64,000 nucleotides of DNA from Streptomyces sp. RPA4-2 (GTDB lineage: Bacteria > Actinomycetota > Actinomycetes > Streptomycetales > Streptomycetaceae). This document shows, one piece after another, positions 25,421 to 34,789 of this stretch (its first letter is position 1; every line of letters begins with the position of its first letter). The position numbers and the translations under genes were made by a program. Below the pieces are notes generated by a model, which was not told the DNA's origin, made no database searches, and saw nothing but the letters and a program-made list of their open reading frames with translations. The DNA is taken from positions 6,014,001 through 6,078,000 of the forward strand of contig NZ_CP050975.2 in the NCBI RefSeq assembly GCF_012273515.2, read 5' to 3'.

Positions 25421-25567
25421 GGGTGTCTCCGGTGGTGAGCGGTGCGGCGGGGCCGACGCAACGGTAGCCGGAGCCCGATTCCCGGGGACGGGCACCCGGG
25501 GGACGGACGGCGGGGCCCGTTTCCCACCGGGGACCCGGGCCCGTTTCCCGGCGGAGGGGAGCCGTGG

Positions 25568-25984
25568 TCAGGCCGCGGGGCGCTCCTTGAAGCGGAGGAG
25601 GTTGCCCGCCGGGTCACGGAACGCGCAGTCGCGGGCGCCCCACGGCTGGTCCGTCGGCTCCTGGAGGACTTCGGCGCCAGACGTGCGGACCCGTTCGTAG
25701 AGGGCGTCGCAGTCGGTCGTCGAGAAGATGACCCCGCGCAGGATGCCCTTGGCGAGCAGCTCGACCATGGCCTGCTTGTCGGCGGGGGAGGCGTCCGGGC
25801 TGGCGTCCGGGGGCTCCAGGACGATCTCCACGTCCGGCTGGAGCGGCGAGCTGAGGGTCACCCAGCGCATCCCCTCGAACCCGACGTCGTTGCGCACTTC
25901 CAGGCCCAGGACGTCCCGGTAGAAGGCGAGCGCCTTGTCGTGGTCGTCCACCGCGATGAAGCACTGGGAAAGTTTCAGGTCCAT
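25568..25984 (-). CDS. VOC family protein (glyoxalase-like)
   Basis: 138-aa single VOC unit: KLSQCFIAVDDHDKALAFYRDVLGLEVRNDV at the start and WGARDCAFRDPAGNLLRFKE at the end, with metal-ligand-like Glu at the last strand. It lies 40 bp after an AraC-type gene on the same strand, so the two are probably one transcript. This AraC-VOC pairing is frequent in actinobacteria; the role is unknown. Confidence 0.88.
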   Translation of the reverse strand: MDLKLSQCFIAVDDHDKALAFYRDVLGLEVRNDVGFEGMRWVTLSSPLQPDVEIVLEPPDASPDASPADKQAMVELLAKGILRGVIFSTTDCDALYERVRTSGAEVLQEPTDQPWGARDCAFRDPAGNLLRFKERPAA

Positions 25985-26024
25985 GGGTCCCAGGCTAGGC
26001 CGTGCCGGGGGCTTTCCGCCGGGC

Positions 26025-26453
26025 CTACAGGCGCGTCCCCGGTTCCCCTTCGTCCGGTCTGCGGTGGCGGGAGGGGCGGGTCAGACGGCGGGTCACACAG
26101 GGCGGGATGGGGGCGCCGTGGTCGTGCGGGCGGGCCCGGTACGCGCTCGGGGTCTCGCCGACCAGCTCCGTGAAGCGGGAGCTGAAGGAGCCGAGCGAGG
26201 TGCAGCCCACGGCGAGGCAGACCTCCGTGACCGTCAGGTCGCCGCGCCGCAGCAGGGCCTTGGCCCGCTCGATCCGGCGGGTCATCAGATAGCCGTACGG
26301 CGTCTCCCCGTACGCCGCGCGGAAGCTGCGCTGGAAGTGGCCGGGGGACATCAGCGCCGTGCGCGCGAGCGCGGCGATGTCCAGCGGCTCCGCGTACTCG
26401 CGGTCCATCCGGTCGCGTGTCCGGCGCAGCCGGACCAGATCCTCCACGGTCAT
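26025..26453 (-). CDS. AraC-family DNA-binding regulator (DNA-binding domain only)
   Basis: 142 aa containing the two helix-turn-helix units of AraC proteins: LDIAALARTALMSPGHFQRSFRAAYGETPYGYL and TVTEVCLAVGCTSLGSFSSRFTELVGETPSAYRAR. No sensing domain is present, as in MarA/SoxS-size proteins, so its activity may depend on its own amount. A Pro/Arg-rich tail follows. Likely first gene of an operon with the VOC gene downstream. Confidence 0.88.
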   Translation of the reverse strand: MTVEDLVRLRRTRDRMDREYAEPLDIAALARTALMSPGHFQRSFRAAYGETPYGYLMTRRIERAKALLRRGDLTVTEVCLAVGCTSLGSFSSRFTELVGETPSAYRARPHDHGAPIPPCVTRRLTRPSRHRRPDEGEPGTRL

Positions 26454-26582
26454 CTCTCCAGGATGGCACGGGCCACCGACAGCGGGGAGGGCCGTCACTC
26501 CCGCGGGTGCCCCCGGTGGCGTACGGGCACGCGTGCCTGCTTGCTGGACCAAGAGGGGAACCGGGAAGGACGGCGGGCGACG

Positions 26583-27215
26583 ATGGAGCCGAACGACGAG
26601 CGGCTGCGCACACCGCGGGCGGCCGGCATGGCCGGGGCGGTGTTCGCGGTGCTGCTCGCGGTGGCGATCGTGCTGGTGCGGATCGCCGTTCCCGCCGGGA
26701 ACCCGCCCGGCGCGACGATCGATCCGGACAAACGGTGGGCGGTGCAGACGGCGCTGGAGATCCTTCCCTTCGCGGGCATCTTCTTCCTGTGGTTCATGGG
26801 CGCCGTGCGCGCGCAGGTCGGCGACGCCGAGGACAGGTTCGTCGCCACCGTCTTCATGGGCAGCGGATTGGTGTTCGTCGCCACGATGTTCGGGGCCGGT
26901 GCCGCGGCGGGCACCGTCCTGGACGAGGTCCGCTCCTCCGACTTCGGGCGCTACTTCGCCTACACGATGATGACGACGTACGCGCTGCGGATGGCGGCCG
27001 TGTTCGTCTTCACGACCTCCACCATCGGACACCGCCTCGGCGTCCTGCCGAGGCCCCTCGGCATCTTCGGATATCTCGTGGGCCTGGTGCTGCTCGCCGC
27101 GGGGTCCTCCCTGCCCTGGTCCGAACTGGTCTTCCCGGCCTGGGCGCTGATCGTCAGTCTCCACATCCTGCGCGTCGGGCTGCGCGAACCGCGCCGGTCC
27201 CGGAGCCCGCGGTGA
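26583..27215 (+). CDS. Membrane protein of unknown function
   Basis: 210 aa with five or six membrane segments (for example GMAGAVFAVLLAVAIVLVRIAV, TALEILPFAGIFFLWFMGAVRA and LVGLVLLAAGSSL) and a basic C-terminal end. No domain is named with certainty. It is divergent from the AraC gene and precedes the ferredoxin gene by 100 bp. The ATG at 26583 overlaps an ACGATGG context and gives a hydrophilic N-terminus of 15 residues. Confidence 0.78.
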   Translation: MEPNDERLRTPRAAGMAGAVFAVLLAVAIVLVRIAVPAGNPPGATIDPDKRWAVQTALEILPFAGIFFLWFMGAVRAQVGDAEDRFVATVFMGSGLVFVATMFGAGAAAGTVLDEVRSSDFGRYFAYTMMTTYALRMAAVFVFTTSTIGHRLGVLPRPLGIFGYLVGLVLLAAGSSLPWSELVFPAWALIVSLHILRVGLREPRRSRSPR

Positions 27216-27315
27216 CCCCGTCGTCCCATCGGACGCTCCGGCGAGCGGGTCCGCGCCCGCTCACGCATGCTGAGGGGCGAGGGGGCGGACGGGGCCACGG
27301 AAAGGCTGTTCCTCG

Positions 27316-27564
27316 GTGAGACTTGTCGTCGATCTCAACCGCTGCCAGGGGTACGCGCAGTGCGCGTTCCTCGCTCCCGACGTGTTCGCCATGCACGGCG
27401 ACGAGGCCCTGCTCTACAACCCGGAGGCCGACGAGAAGCGGCGCGACGACGTGGCGCGTGCCGTCGCGGCCTGCCCCGTCCAGGCCATCCTCGTGGACGC
27501 GGACCCCGCAGACCACGCGGTCGCGAACCCCGGAACCGACCGGGAGGTCACCGGTGAGCGGTGA
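27316..27564 (+). CDS. [3Fe-4S]-type ferredoxin
   Basis: 82-aa small ferredoxin. The ligand pattern C10-x5-C16 and C53-Pro lacks the fourth Cys of a [4Fe-4S] set, so a [3Fe-4S] cluster is likely. This is the type that delivers electrons to bacterial P450s. The GTG start at 27316 gives MRLVVDLNRCQGYAQC. It overlaps the reductase start by 11 bp and is followed by a P450 gene, forming a complete electron chain. Confidence 0.9.
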   Translation: MRLVVDLNRCQGYAQCAFLAPDVFAMHGDEALLYNPEADEKRRDDVARAVAACPVQAILVDADPADHAVANPGTDREVTGER

Positions 27565-28948
27565 CGGAATCCTCGACCGGCTCAAGCGCGAAGGGCGTGT
27601 CGTCGTCGTGGGCGCCTCGCTCGCGGGACTGCGGGCCGCGGAGACCCTGCGCGAGAAGGGGTTCGCCGGCTCCCTGACGATGGTCGGCGACGAACCCTAC
27701 GAGCCCTACGACCGGCCCCCGCTGTCCAAGCAGGTCCTGCTGGGCCGGGCGACTTCGGACCACACCTCCCTGCCCCGGCGCCGCGCGATCGACGCGCAGT
27801 GGCGTCTCGGGGTCCCGGCCACCGGCCTCGACATGGCGGCCCGGCGGGTACGGCTGGCCGACGGCGACGAGGTGGGGTACGACCGGCTGCTGATCGCCAC
27901 CGGCGTCCGGGCCAGGCCCTGGCCGAGGGAGAGCGAGGCGGAACTCGACGGTGTCTTCGTCCTGCGCACTCGCGACGACGCGACCGGGCTGGAGCGCGCG
28001 CTCGCGCAGAACCCCCGCCGTGTGCTCGTCATCGGCGCCGGGTTCACCGGCTCGGAGATCGCCTCCGCCTGCCGGGAACGCGGGATCGCGGTCACCGTGG
28101 CCGAACGGGCCGCCGCGCCCCTGGTCGGCGCGCTCGGTGGGGTCGTCGGCCAGGTCGCGGCCGAGATCCAGCGTGAGCACGGGGTCGACCTGCGCTGCGG
28201 CATCATGGTGACCGGCCTGGAGGGCGACGCCGCGAACCGGGTCCGCGCCGCCCATCTCTCCGACGGGAACACCGTCGACGCCGATGTGGTGGTCGTGTGC
28301 CTCGGCGCCCTGCGCAACACCGAATGGCTCGCGGGGTCCGGACTGGGCGCGGGCCCCCGGGGCATCGCCTGTGACGCCGGCTGCCGGGCCTTCGACATCC
28401 GCGGCATCGTCACCGACGACGTCTATGTGGCAGGCGACGTGGCGCGTTCCCCGCATCCGCTGTTCGGCTACCAGTTCCTGTCCCTGGAGCACTGGGGCAA
28501 CGCCGTCGCGCAGGCCGAGACCGCGGCGCACAACATGATGAGCGACAGCGTGGACCGCCGCCCCCACATCTGGGTGCCCGCCTTCTGGTCCTCGCAGTTC
28601 GGCGTGAACATCAAGTCCGTGGGGGTGCCGTCGATGGGGACGGAGATCCTCATCGCGCAGGGCGCACTCAACGAGCGCAGATTCACCGGCGTGTACGGGT
28701 ACCAGGGGCGCGTCATCGGCGCCGTCACCTTCGACCAGACGAAGTGGCTGCAGTTCTACCAGCAGCTGATCGAGACCACAGCGCCCTTCCCGCCGTCCTT
28801 CGCGACCGTGGACCGCCGCCCCGAGGGGCAGCGCCCGGTGGACGCGGACTTCCCCGACCCGTCAGTGCCCACGAGCGGACCGACCGTCACCCTCACCGGA
28901 TATTCGCCGGCCGACCGGCGGATGACGTTCACCCCCGCCGGGCACTGA
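27554..28948 (+). CDS. FAD-dependent ferredoxin reductase
   Basis: 464-aa NAD(P)H:ferredoxin reductase of the rubredoxin/putidaredoxin reductase type. The FAD loop is VVVVGASLAGLRAAE near residue 15, with EPYEPYDRPPLSK next. The NAD(P)H loop is VLVIGAGFTGSEIAS, and DVYVAGDVAR is the second FAD contact. The last 60 residues are an acidic, Pro-rich tail. The GTG start at 27554 overlaps the ferredoxin end and has GGGAGG seven bases upstream. It passes electrons to the neighbouring ferredoxin for the P450. Confidence 0.9.
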   Translation: MSGDGILDRLKREGRVVVVGASLAGLRAAETLREKGFAGSLTMVGDEPYEPYDRPPLSKQVLLGRATSDHTSLPRRRAIDAQWRLGVPATGLDMAARRVRLADGDEVGYDRLLIATGVRARPWPRESEAELDGVFVLRTRDDATGLERALAQNPRRVLVIGAGFTGSEIASACRERGIAVTVAERAAAPLVGALGGVVGQVAAEIQREHGVDLRCGIMVTGLEGDAANRVRAAHLSDGNTVDADVVVVCLGALRNTEWLAGSGLGAGPRGIACDAGCRAFDIRGIVTDDVYVAGDVARSPHPLFGYQFLSLEHWGNAVAQAETAAHNMMSDSVDRRPHIWVPAFWSSQFGVNIKSVGVPSMGTEILIAQGALNERRFTGVYGYQGRVIGAVTFDQTKWLQFYQQLIETTAPFPPSFATVDRRPEGQRPVDADFPDPSVPTSGPTVTLTGYSPADRRMTFTPAGH

Positions 28949-28971
28949 TCCGACGCTCACGAGGACGCATC

Positions 28972-30204
28972 ATGACGCAAGCCATCCTGCGGCAGATCAT
29001 CGACTACTCGCACCGCGCGAACCCGTATCCGCTGTACGAGGAACTCCGCGAGACCCCGGTGTACCACGACGCGGACGGGCCGTACGTCGTCAGCAAGTAC
29101 TACGACATCCAGAGCCTGTTGCACGATCCGCGGGTCAGCTCCGACGCGCGCAACCTGAAGGCGACGGCGGGCGATCCGCTGGGCGACACGGAGGAGGAGT
29201 CGGCGCTGCCGCCGGCGTTCCTGCGGCTCGACCCTCCGGAGCACGACCGGCTGCGGCGCATGACGAACCGTCCCTTCGGACCCCCGCACTCGCCGCGGCG
29301 CGTCCACGAGATGCACGGCGAGCTGGCCGACATCGTCTCCGGGCTCATCGACGGCATCGGCGACCCGGAACGGATCGACCTGGTCGACCAGTTCTCGTAC
29401 CCCTTCCCGGTGACCGTGATCTGCCGGCTCCTCGGCGTGCCCCACGAGGACGAGCCCCGCTTCCACGCCTGGGCGGACGTCCTCGCCGCCAGCCTGGACC
29501 CCGTCCCGGGCGCCGACGCCGGCGAGCGCGCCAAGGTCTCGAACAACGCCCGCACCGAGCTGGGCATGTATCTGGCCGGCCTGATCGAGGAACGCCGCAA
29601 GAAGCCGGGCGAGGACATGCTGTCGCAACTGGCCACCGCGCACGGGCCGGACGGCGCCATGACGACGATGGAGGTCATGAGCACCGCGGCGCTGCTGCTG
29701 ATCGCCGGTCACGAGACCACGGTGAACCTCATCACCAACGGCATGCTGACCCTGCTGCGCAACCCCGGCATCCTGCAACGGCTGCGCGAGGACCCGAAGC
29801 TGGCCGTTCCCGTCGTCGAGGAGCTGCTCCGCTTCGAACCGCCGGTGCAGCTGTTGCCGCAGCGCAGCACCCTCGCCGACATCGAGGTGCGCGGCGTGAC
29901 CATCCCCAAGGGGTCGTCGCTGTGGCTGGTACTGGCGGCGGGCAACCGTGACCCCGACCGCTTCGAGAACCCGGACCGGTTCGACCCGGACCGCGGGGAC
30001 ATCCAGCACCTGGGCTTCGGCAGCGGCATCCACAGCTGCTTCGGCGCTCCGCTGGCCCGGCTGGAGGCGCAGCTCGCGCTCGGTGAGCTGGCCCGCAGGC
30101 TGGAGAACCCCCGTCTGGTGGAGGACCCGCCCCCCTACCGGCAGAACGCGGTCCTGCGCGGCCCCCGTCACCTGTCGATCGCCTGCGACGGCATCCGCCC
30201 GTAG
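28972..30204 (+). CDS. Cytochrome P450
   Basis: 410-aa soluble P450 monooxygenase. The I-helix oxygen site is AGHETT (residues 245-250). ExxR is in EELLRF, and the heme-binding motif FGSGIHSCFGAPLARLE has the ligand Cys at 356. The opening DYSHRANPYPLYEELRETPV is typical of bacterial class I enzymes. The subfamily was not assigned; CYP147-type clusters also carry their own ferredoxin and reductase, but this is only a suggestion. It lies 23 bp after the reductase, so the three genes form one operon. The substrate is unknown. Confidence 0.92.
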   Translation: MTQAILRQIIDYSHRANPYPLYEELRETPVYHDADGPYVVSKYYDIQSLLHDPRVSSDARNLKATAGDPLGDTEEESALPPAFLRLDPPEHDRLRRMTNRPFGPPHSPRRVHEMHGELADIVSGLIDGIGDPERIDLVDQFSYPFPVTVICRLLGVPHEDEPRFHAWADVLAASLDPVPGADAGERAKVSNNARTELGMYLAGLIEERRKKPGEDMLSQLATAHGPDGAMTTMEVMSTAALLLIAGHETTVNLITNGMLTLLRNPGILQRLREDPKLAVPVVEELLRFEPPVQLLPQRSTLADIEVRGVTIPKGSSLWLVLAAGNRDPDRFENPDRFDPDRGDIQHLGFGSGIHSCFGAPLARLEAQLALGELARRLENPRLVEDPPPYRQNAVLRGPRHLSIACDGIRP

Positions 30205-30294
30205 GGCGACGTCACCGGGCCTTCCGGGCCGTGACCGACGATGTCCGCCGGGCGGCGCCGGTCGTCCGGACACGGCACGACCGGACGCGCACAC

Positions 30295-30335
30295 CCGAAG
30301 GGGCCCGGTCGGAAAATCCGGCCGGGCCCCTTCGG
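30295..30335. terminator. Terminator between P450 and sodN
   Basis: A 14-bp perfect stem (30295-30308 with 30322-30335) with an AAAA-containing loop lies between the convergent P450 and sodN genes. Confidence 0.82.
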
Positions 30336-30393
30336 AACGCCCGTCGACCTGCGAGGGTGCACCGCTCGCCGGTCATGGCGAACGCGGCCCGGA

Positions 30394-30789
30394 TCAGGCC
30401 TTCTTGGTCTCCCAGAAGATCTTGTCGATCTGGGCGATGTAGTCCAGCGCCTTCTGTCCCGTCGCCGGGTCGGTGGACGCCTTGGCGGCCGAGAGGGCCT
30501 TCAGGGTGTCGTTGACCAGCTGGTGCAGCTCGGGGTACTTCTCGAAGTGCGGGGGCTTGAAGTAGTCGCTCCAGAGCACCGACACGTGGTGCTTGGCGAG
30601 TTCGGCGCGCTGCTCCTTGATGACGGTGGCGCGGGCCTGGAAGTGCGGGTCGTCGTTACCGGCCATCTTTTCCTGGACGGCCTTCACCGACTCCGCCTCG
30701 ATGCGGGCCTGGGCAGGGTCGTACACGCCGCAGGGCAGGTCACAGTGCGCGCTGACCTTCACCTTGGGGGCAAACAGGCGGGAGAGCAT
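30394..30789 (-). CDS. sodN: Nickel superoxide dismutase precursor
   Basis: 131-aa Ni-SOD, which converts superoxide to oxygen and peroxide. The 14-residue leader MLSRLFAPKVKVSA is removed to expose the nickel hook HCDLPCG, whose His1, Cys2 and Cys6 bind Ni after cleavage (established for the family). The mature protein would be 117 aa, the usual length. An AAGGA site lies 6-7 bases upstream. The divergent gene sodX encodes the maturation peptidase. Nickel-dependent control is expected from other streptomycetes; no operator was recognised. Confidence 0.97.
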   Translation of the reverse strand: MLSRLFAPKVKVSAHCDLPCGVYDPAQARIEAESVKAVQEKMAGNDDPHFQARATVIKEQRAELAKHHVSVLWSDYFKPPHFEKYPELHQLVNDTLKALSAAKASTDPATGQKALDYIAQIDKIFWETKKA

Positions 30790-30933
30790 GGAGCTGTCCT
30801 TCCTCGTGATCGTCTTCTCAGGTGGGACATTACTCCGTGGGGGACGTCTTTTCGCGAGTGCCCCCATGGGCTTAGGACAAAAGTCCGGGGTGAGACTGGG
30901 ACTGGTGGAGGATGGACCGGGGAGGTGCCGGTG

Positions 30934-31368
30934 ATGCCGGAGCTGTCGCAGGAGAGCGAACGTGGAAGGGCCGTGCTGCCGTTCGGGGGGGCCGAGGTGC
31001 GGGGGCCCTCGATGGTGCCCACGCTCCAGCACGGGGATCGGCTCGTCGTGCAGTACGGGGCCCGGGTCGGGCCCGGTGACGTGGTCGTTCTGCGTCATCC
31101 GTTCCAGCAGGACCTGCTGGTGGTGAAGCGGGTGGCACAGCGGCGCGAGGGCGGCTGGTGGGTACTGGGTGACAACGCCTTCGCCGGCGGGGACAGCACC
31201 GATTACGGCGCCGTGCCCGAGGAGCTCGTCCTCGGGAAGGTGCGGTTGCGGTACCGGCCCCTCAAGGGCGGTCAGCGTTCGCCGCTCGCGGTGGTGCGCT
31301 GGGCGCTGTCGGCGGCCAGGCCCGTGCTCTCCGACCGGTCCGCCTCCAGGCGCTTTCGGGCCCGGTAG
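30934..31368 (+). CDS. sodX: Nickel-SOD maturation peptidase (S26-like) SodX
   Basis: 144-aa signal-peptidase-like protease with the Ser-Lys dyad S26 (RGPSMVPTLQHGDRL) and K65 (DLLVVKRVAQ) and the box GDNAFAGGDSTDYGAV. It lacks an obvious membrane anchor, which separates it from the secretory signal peptidases. It should remove the SodN leader. It is divergent from sodN across 144 bp. Its 3' end overlaps the end of the convergent CGNR gene by 97 bp. A GTG directly before the ATG is an alternative start. Confidence 0.92.
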   Translation: MPELSQESERGRAVLPFGGAEVRGPSMVPTLQHGDRLVVQYGARVGPGDVVVLRHPFQQDLLVVKRVAQRREGGWWVLGDNAFAGGDSTDYGAVPEELVLGKVRLRYRPLKGGQRSPLAVVRWALSAARPVLSDRSASRRFRAR

Positions 31369-31901
31369 GCGGCCACGTTGGCGCGGGTCGCGCAGCGGTC
31401 CGAGCAGTAGCGCCGGGAGCGGTTCGTCGACGTGTCCAGGTAGGCGTTGCGGCACGGCGCGGCCTCGCACAGGCCCAGCCGGTCCACGCCGTACGAGGTG
31501 AGGTGGAAGGCGAGCCCCATGGCGGCGATCGCCGCGTAACCCGCCGTCACGTTCGACGGGTGGTCCGCGAGGTGCATGTGCCACAGCGGGCGTCCGTCGT
31601 CGTCCCGGAAGTCGTGCCCGGAGATCTGCGGGCTGACGGGGAATTCCAGGAGCAGCGAGTTCAGCAGGTCGACCGCGAGGGTCTCGTCGTCGCCGTCCGC
31701 CGCCTCGAACACGGCGCGCAGCCGTGCGCGGACCGAACGGAAGCGCGTCACGTCGGCGTCCGTGGCGCGGCGCGCCGCCGAGGCGTTGCCCACGAAGAGA
31801 TCGCGGACGGCCTCGACCGAGGTGAGCGCGTCCTTGCCCCGGGCCGGCTCCTCGCTGTTGACGAGACGAACCGCGTAGTCCGAGTAATAGGCCAGTTCCA
31901 C
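31272..31901 (-). CDS. CGNR zinc finger regulator
   Basis: 209 aa. The N-terminal helical ABATE-type domain (1-130) includes YSDYAVRLVNSEEPARGKDALTSVEAVRDLF. The C-terminal CGNR zinc finger has LGLCEAAPCRNAYLDTSTNRSRRYCSDRCATRANVAAYRARK. Such proteins are putative transcription regulators of the stress-response type. The start is the GTG at 31899-31901, preceded by AAGGA. Its last 30 codons overlap the sodX end on the other strand, so antisense effects are possible. Confidence 0.88.
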   Translation of the reverse strand: MELAYYSDYAVRLVNSEEPARGKDALTSVEAVRDLFVGNASAARRATDADVTRFRSVRARLRAVFEAADGDDETLAVDLLNSLLLEFPVSPQISGHDFRDDDGRPLWHMHLADHPSNVTAGYAAIAAMGLAFHLTSYGVDRLGLCEAAPCRNAYLDTSTNRSRRYCSDRCATRANVAAYRARKRLEADRSESTGLAADSAQRTTASGER

Positions 31902-32011
31902 TTGTAGTCCTTACGGAGGCGCTCTATCGTCATGCGGGCGGTCAGGTAACGGCTGATTGCGCTTCCAGGGTATTACGCGGGTGAGTGAAGACGAGCGAAG
32001 AAGGGGCTTAC

Positions 32012-32800
32012 ATGACCGTCAGCACCGGCACCGGCCACACCGGGACGCACAGCACCGGAACCGACTGGCAGGCCTGGCAGGAGAGCTGGGACCGGCAGCA
32101 GGAGTGGTACATGCCGGACCGCGAGGAGCGCTTCCGGGTGATGATCGACATGGTCGAGGCCCTGGTCGGCCCCGCGCCGCGCGTCCTCGACCTCGCCTGC
32201 GGCACCGGAACCGTCACCGCCCGGCTCCTCGCCCGGCTCCCGCGCGCCACCAGCACCGGCGTCGACCTCGACCCCGCGCTGCTCACCATCGCCGAGGGCA
32301 CCTTCGCGGGCGACGACCGGGTCTCCTTCGTCACGGCCGACCTCAAGGACCCGCACTGGACGGCCCGGCTGCCGTACGAGTCCTACGACGCCGTGCTGAC
32401 GGCCACGGCCCTGCACTGGCTGCACAGCGAACCCCTCGCGGCCCTCTACGGCGGGATCGCGGGGATCGTCCGCGCCGGCGGGGTCTTCATGAACGCCGAC
32501 CACATGATCGACGAGTCCACGCCCCTGATCAACGCGGCCGATCGCGCGCAGCGGCACGCCCGGATGGACCGGGCCAAGGAGGGCGGTGTCCTCGACTGGT
32601 CCGCGTGGTGGGAACTGGCCGCGCAGGACCCGGTCCTCGCCGCGCCGACCGCCCGCCGCTTCGAGATCTACGGCGAGCACGCCGACGGCGACACCCCGTC
32701 CGCCGACTGGCACGCGCGCGTGCTGCGCGAGAAGGGCTTCGCGGAGGCGCGGGCGGTGTGGCGCTCGCCTTCGGACGCGCTGGTGCTCGCGGTCAAGTGA
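32012..32800 (+). CDS. Class I SAM-dependent methyltransferase
   Basis: 262 aa with the SAM site VLDLACGTGTVTARLLARLP (motif I, about residues 60-80), TGVDLDPALLTIAEG (motif II) and the post-motif YDAVLTATALHWLHS. The ALHWL pattern is seen in the UbiE/trans-aconitate type. The methyl acceptor is unknown. The ATG at 32012 is chosen with GAAGGGG before it; the ORF start nine codons earlier lies in the divergent promoter gap. Confidence 0.88.
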   Translation: MTVSTGTGHTGTHSTGTDWQAWQESWDRQQEWYMPDREERFRVMIDMVEALVGPAPRVLDLACGTGTVTARLLARLPRATSTGVDLDPALLTIAEGTFAGDDRVSFVTADLKDPHWTARLPYESYDAVLTATALHWLHSEPLAALYGGIAGIVRAGGVFMNADHMIDESTPLINAADRAQRHARMDRAKEGGVLDWSAWWELAAQDPVLAAPTARRFEIYGEHADGDTPSADWHARVLREKGFAEARAVWRSPSDALVLAVK

Positions 32801-32982
32801 TCCGCCGGGTCCGCAGGGTCCGCCGGTTGCTTCGGTCGAGGCGGTACGGGGACTCGTACCCCCTGTTCCGCGTCCCGCGCGGTCGTGACGTCCCCCGGAC
32901 CGGCCGCGGCGCCCGCGGAGGGGGCTCGGCACCGAGCGGCCTCTCGCCGCGCAGCCCCTGGCCGAACGTGTGGTGACCCGGA

Positions 32983-33029
32983 ACGACGGATGCCGCCCAG
33001 CCCTTCCCGGGCGGGCGGCATCCGTTCGT
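32983..33029 (-). terminator. Terminator after the amino-acid ABC operon
   Basis: A stem of about 16 bp (32983-32998 with 33014-33029) lies 9 bp after the ATP-binding gene stop on the minus strand. Confidence 0.8.
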
Positions 33030-33037
33030 CGAAACCC

Positions 33038-33799
33038 TCAGAGCACCTTCGACAGGAACGACTTGGTGCGCTCGTGCTGCGGGTCCGTCAGGACGTCGCG
33101 CGGGTTGCCGGACTCGACCACGACACCGCCGTCCATGAAGACCAGGCTGTCGCCGACCTCGCGGGCGAAGCCCATCTCGTGCGTGACGACGACCATCGTC
33201 ATACCGGACTCGGCGAGGTCGCGCATGACGTCGAGGACGTCACCGACCAGCTCCGGGTCCAGGGCCGAGGTCGGCTCGTCGAAGAGCATCAGTTTCGGGT
33301 CCATCGCCAGCGCGCGGGCGATCGCCACGCGCTGCTGCTGGCCGCCGGAGAGCTGCGAGGGGTAGTTGCGCGCCTTGTCGGACAGGCCGACACGTTCGAG
33401 CAGCTCCATCGCGCGGTTCTGGGCGTCCGACTTCTTCGTGCCCTTCACCTGGATCGGCGCTTCCATGACGTTCTCGACGGCCGTCATGTGCGGGAACAGG
33501 TTGAAGCGCTGGAAGACCATGCCGATGTCCCGGCGCTTCAGGGCGACTTCGCTGTCCTTGAGCTCGTAGAGCTTGTCGCCCTTCTGGCGGTAGCCGACCA
33601 GGTCGCCGTCGACGTACAGCCGGCCGGCGTTGATCTTCTCCAGGTGGTTGATGCACCTCAGGAAGGTCGACTTGCCGGAGCCGGACGGGCCGATCAGGCA
33701 GAACACCTCACCGGTGTTCACCTCGAGGTCGATGCCCTTGAGGACCTCCACCGGACCGAAGGACTTGTGGACGCCCTCCGACTTCACCATCGCGGTCAT
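33038..33799 (-). CDS. gluA: Glutamate/glutamine-type ABC transporter ATP-binding protein
   Basis: 253-aa ATPase of a polar amino-acid importer (GlnQ/GluA type). Walker A is GPSGSGKST (residues 37-45), with the signature LSGGQQQR and Walker [14 protein letters not shown]-loop [10 protein letters not shown] is present. Its start overlaps the permease stop (ATGA), so it is the last gene of a binding protein-permease-ATPase operon. The gene symbol follows the usual glu locus of actinobacteria; the true substrate may be glutamate, glutamine or aspartate. Confidence 0.92.
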   Translation of the reverse strand: MTAMVKSEGVHKSFGPVEVLKGIDLEVNTGEVFCLIGPSGSGKSTFLRCINHLEKINAGRLYVDGDLVGYRQKGDKLYELKDSEVALKRRDIGMVFQRFNLFPHMTAVENVMEAPIQVKGTKKSDAQNRAMELLERVGLSDKARNYPSQLSGGQQQRVAIARALAMDPKLMLFDEPTSALDPELVGDVLDVMRDLAESGMTMVVVTHEMGFAREVGDSLVFMDGGVVVESGNPRDVLTDPQHERTKSFLSKVL

Positions 33800-34761
33800 G
33801 CGGTGCCCCTCTCACGGCCGAGTCCGAGCATGTTCGCCTTGATCTTCTGGAAGACGGTCGGCGGCAGGCTGCGGCTGGAACCGCGTGCGTAGTAGCGCTC
33901 CAGGTAGTACTGGAAGACGCTGAACACGCTGGTCATGGCCAGGTACCAGATGGAGGCGACGAACAGCATCTCCATCACGGCGTACGACGTGGAGCCGATC
34001 GCCGAGGTGGAGCGCAGCAGCTCGTTGTACGTGACCGCGTACACCAGCGACGAGGTCTTCAGCATGTTGATGAACTCGTTGCCGGTCGGCGGCACGATCA
34101 CGCGCATCGCCTGCGGGATCACGATCCGGAACAGTGTCTTGGTGTGGCTCATGCCCAGGGCCTGCGCGGCCTCCGTCTGACCCTCGTCGACCGCCAGCAG
34201 GCCGGCGCGGCAGATCTCGGCCATGTACGCGGCCTCGTTCAGACCGAGGCCCAGCAGGGCGCACATGAACGGAGTCATGACGTCCGTCATCTCGTTCTTG
34301 TAGATCGGACCGAGATTCAGAACGGGGAAGATCAGCGCCAGGTTGAACCAGAGCAGCAGCTGGACGTAGACCGGGGTGCCGCGGAAGAACCAGATGTACA
34401 GCCAGGCGACCGTGCTGGTCACCGGGTTCTTCGAGAGCCGCATCACCGCGAGGACGATGCCCAGCACCACACCCACGATCATGGCGAGCACGCTGATCAG
34501 CAGCGTGCGGCCGGCGCCCTGGACGACGCTGGACACGAACAGCTGGTCGCCGACCGTGTGCCACTGGATGTTGCCCTGCGAGAACGCGACGCCGAGCGCC
34601 AGCAGCAGCGCGACGACGATGACGCCGCTGATCCACCGGCCGTAGTGCCGGACGGGGATCGCCTTGATGGTCTCCGGGTCCGGCCCGGCGGCCGCGCTCC
34701 TGGCCACCGTGTCGCCGGGGGGTGCGGCGTCCGCGGGGGACTTGTCGAATTTGTCAGTCAC
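33796..34761 (-). CDS. Polar amino-acid ABC transporter permease
   Basis: 321-aa His/Glu/Gln/Arg-type permease. The N-terminal cytoplasmic tail (1-42) is followed by helices [39 protein letters not shown] and later segments. EAA-like loop: [24 protein letters not shown]. The start is GTG at 34759-34761 with AAGGG upstream. Only one permease gene is present in the operon, so it may act as a homodimer (GlnP-like) rather than as the GluC/GluD pair. Confidence 0.9.
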   Translation of the reverse strand: MTDKFDKSPADAAPPGDTVARSAAAGPDPETIKAIPVRHYGRWISGVIVVALLLALGVAFSQGNIQWHTVGDQLFVSSVVQGAGRTLLISVLAMIVGVVLGIVLAVMRLSKNPVTSTVAWLYIWFFRGTPVYVQLLLWFNLALIFPVLNLGPIYKNEMTDVMTPFMCALLGLGLNEAAYMAEICRAGLLAVDEGQTEAAQALGMSHTKTLFRIVIPQAMRVIVPPTGNEFINMLKTSSLVYAVTYNELLRSTSAIGSTSYAVMEMLFVASIWYLAMTSVFSVFQYYLERYYARGSSRSLPPTVFQKIKANMLGLGRERGTA

Positions 34762-34789
34762 GTGACTGCCCTTCAGTGGTGCGCTCGGC

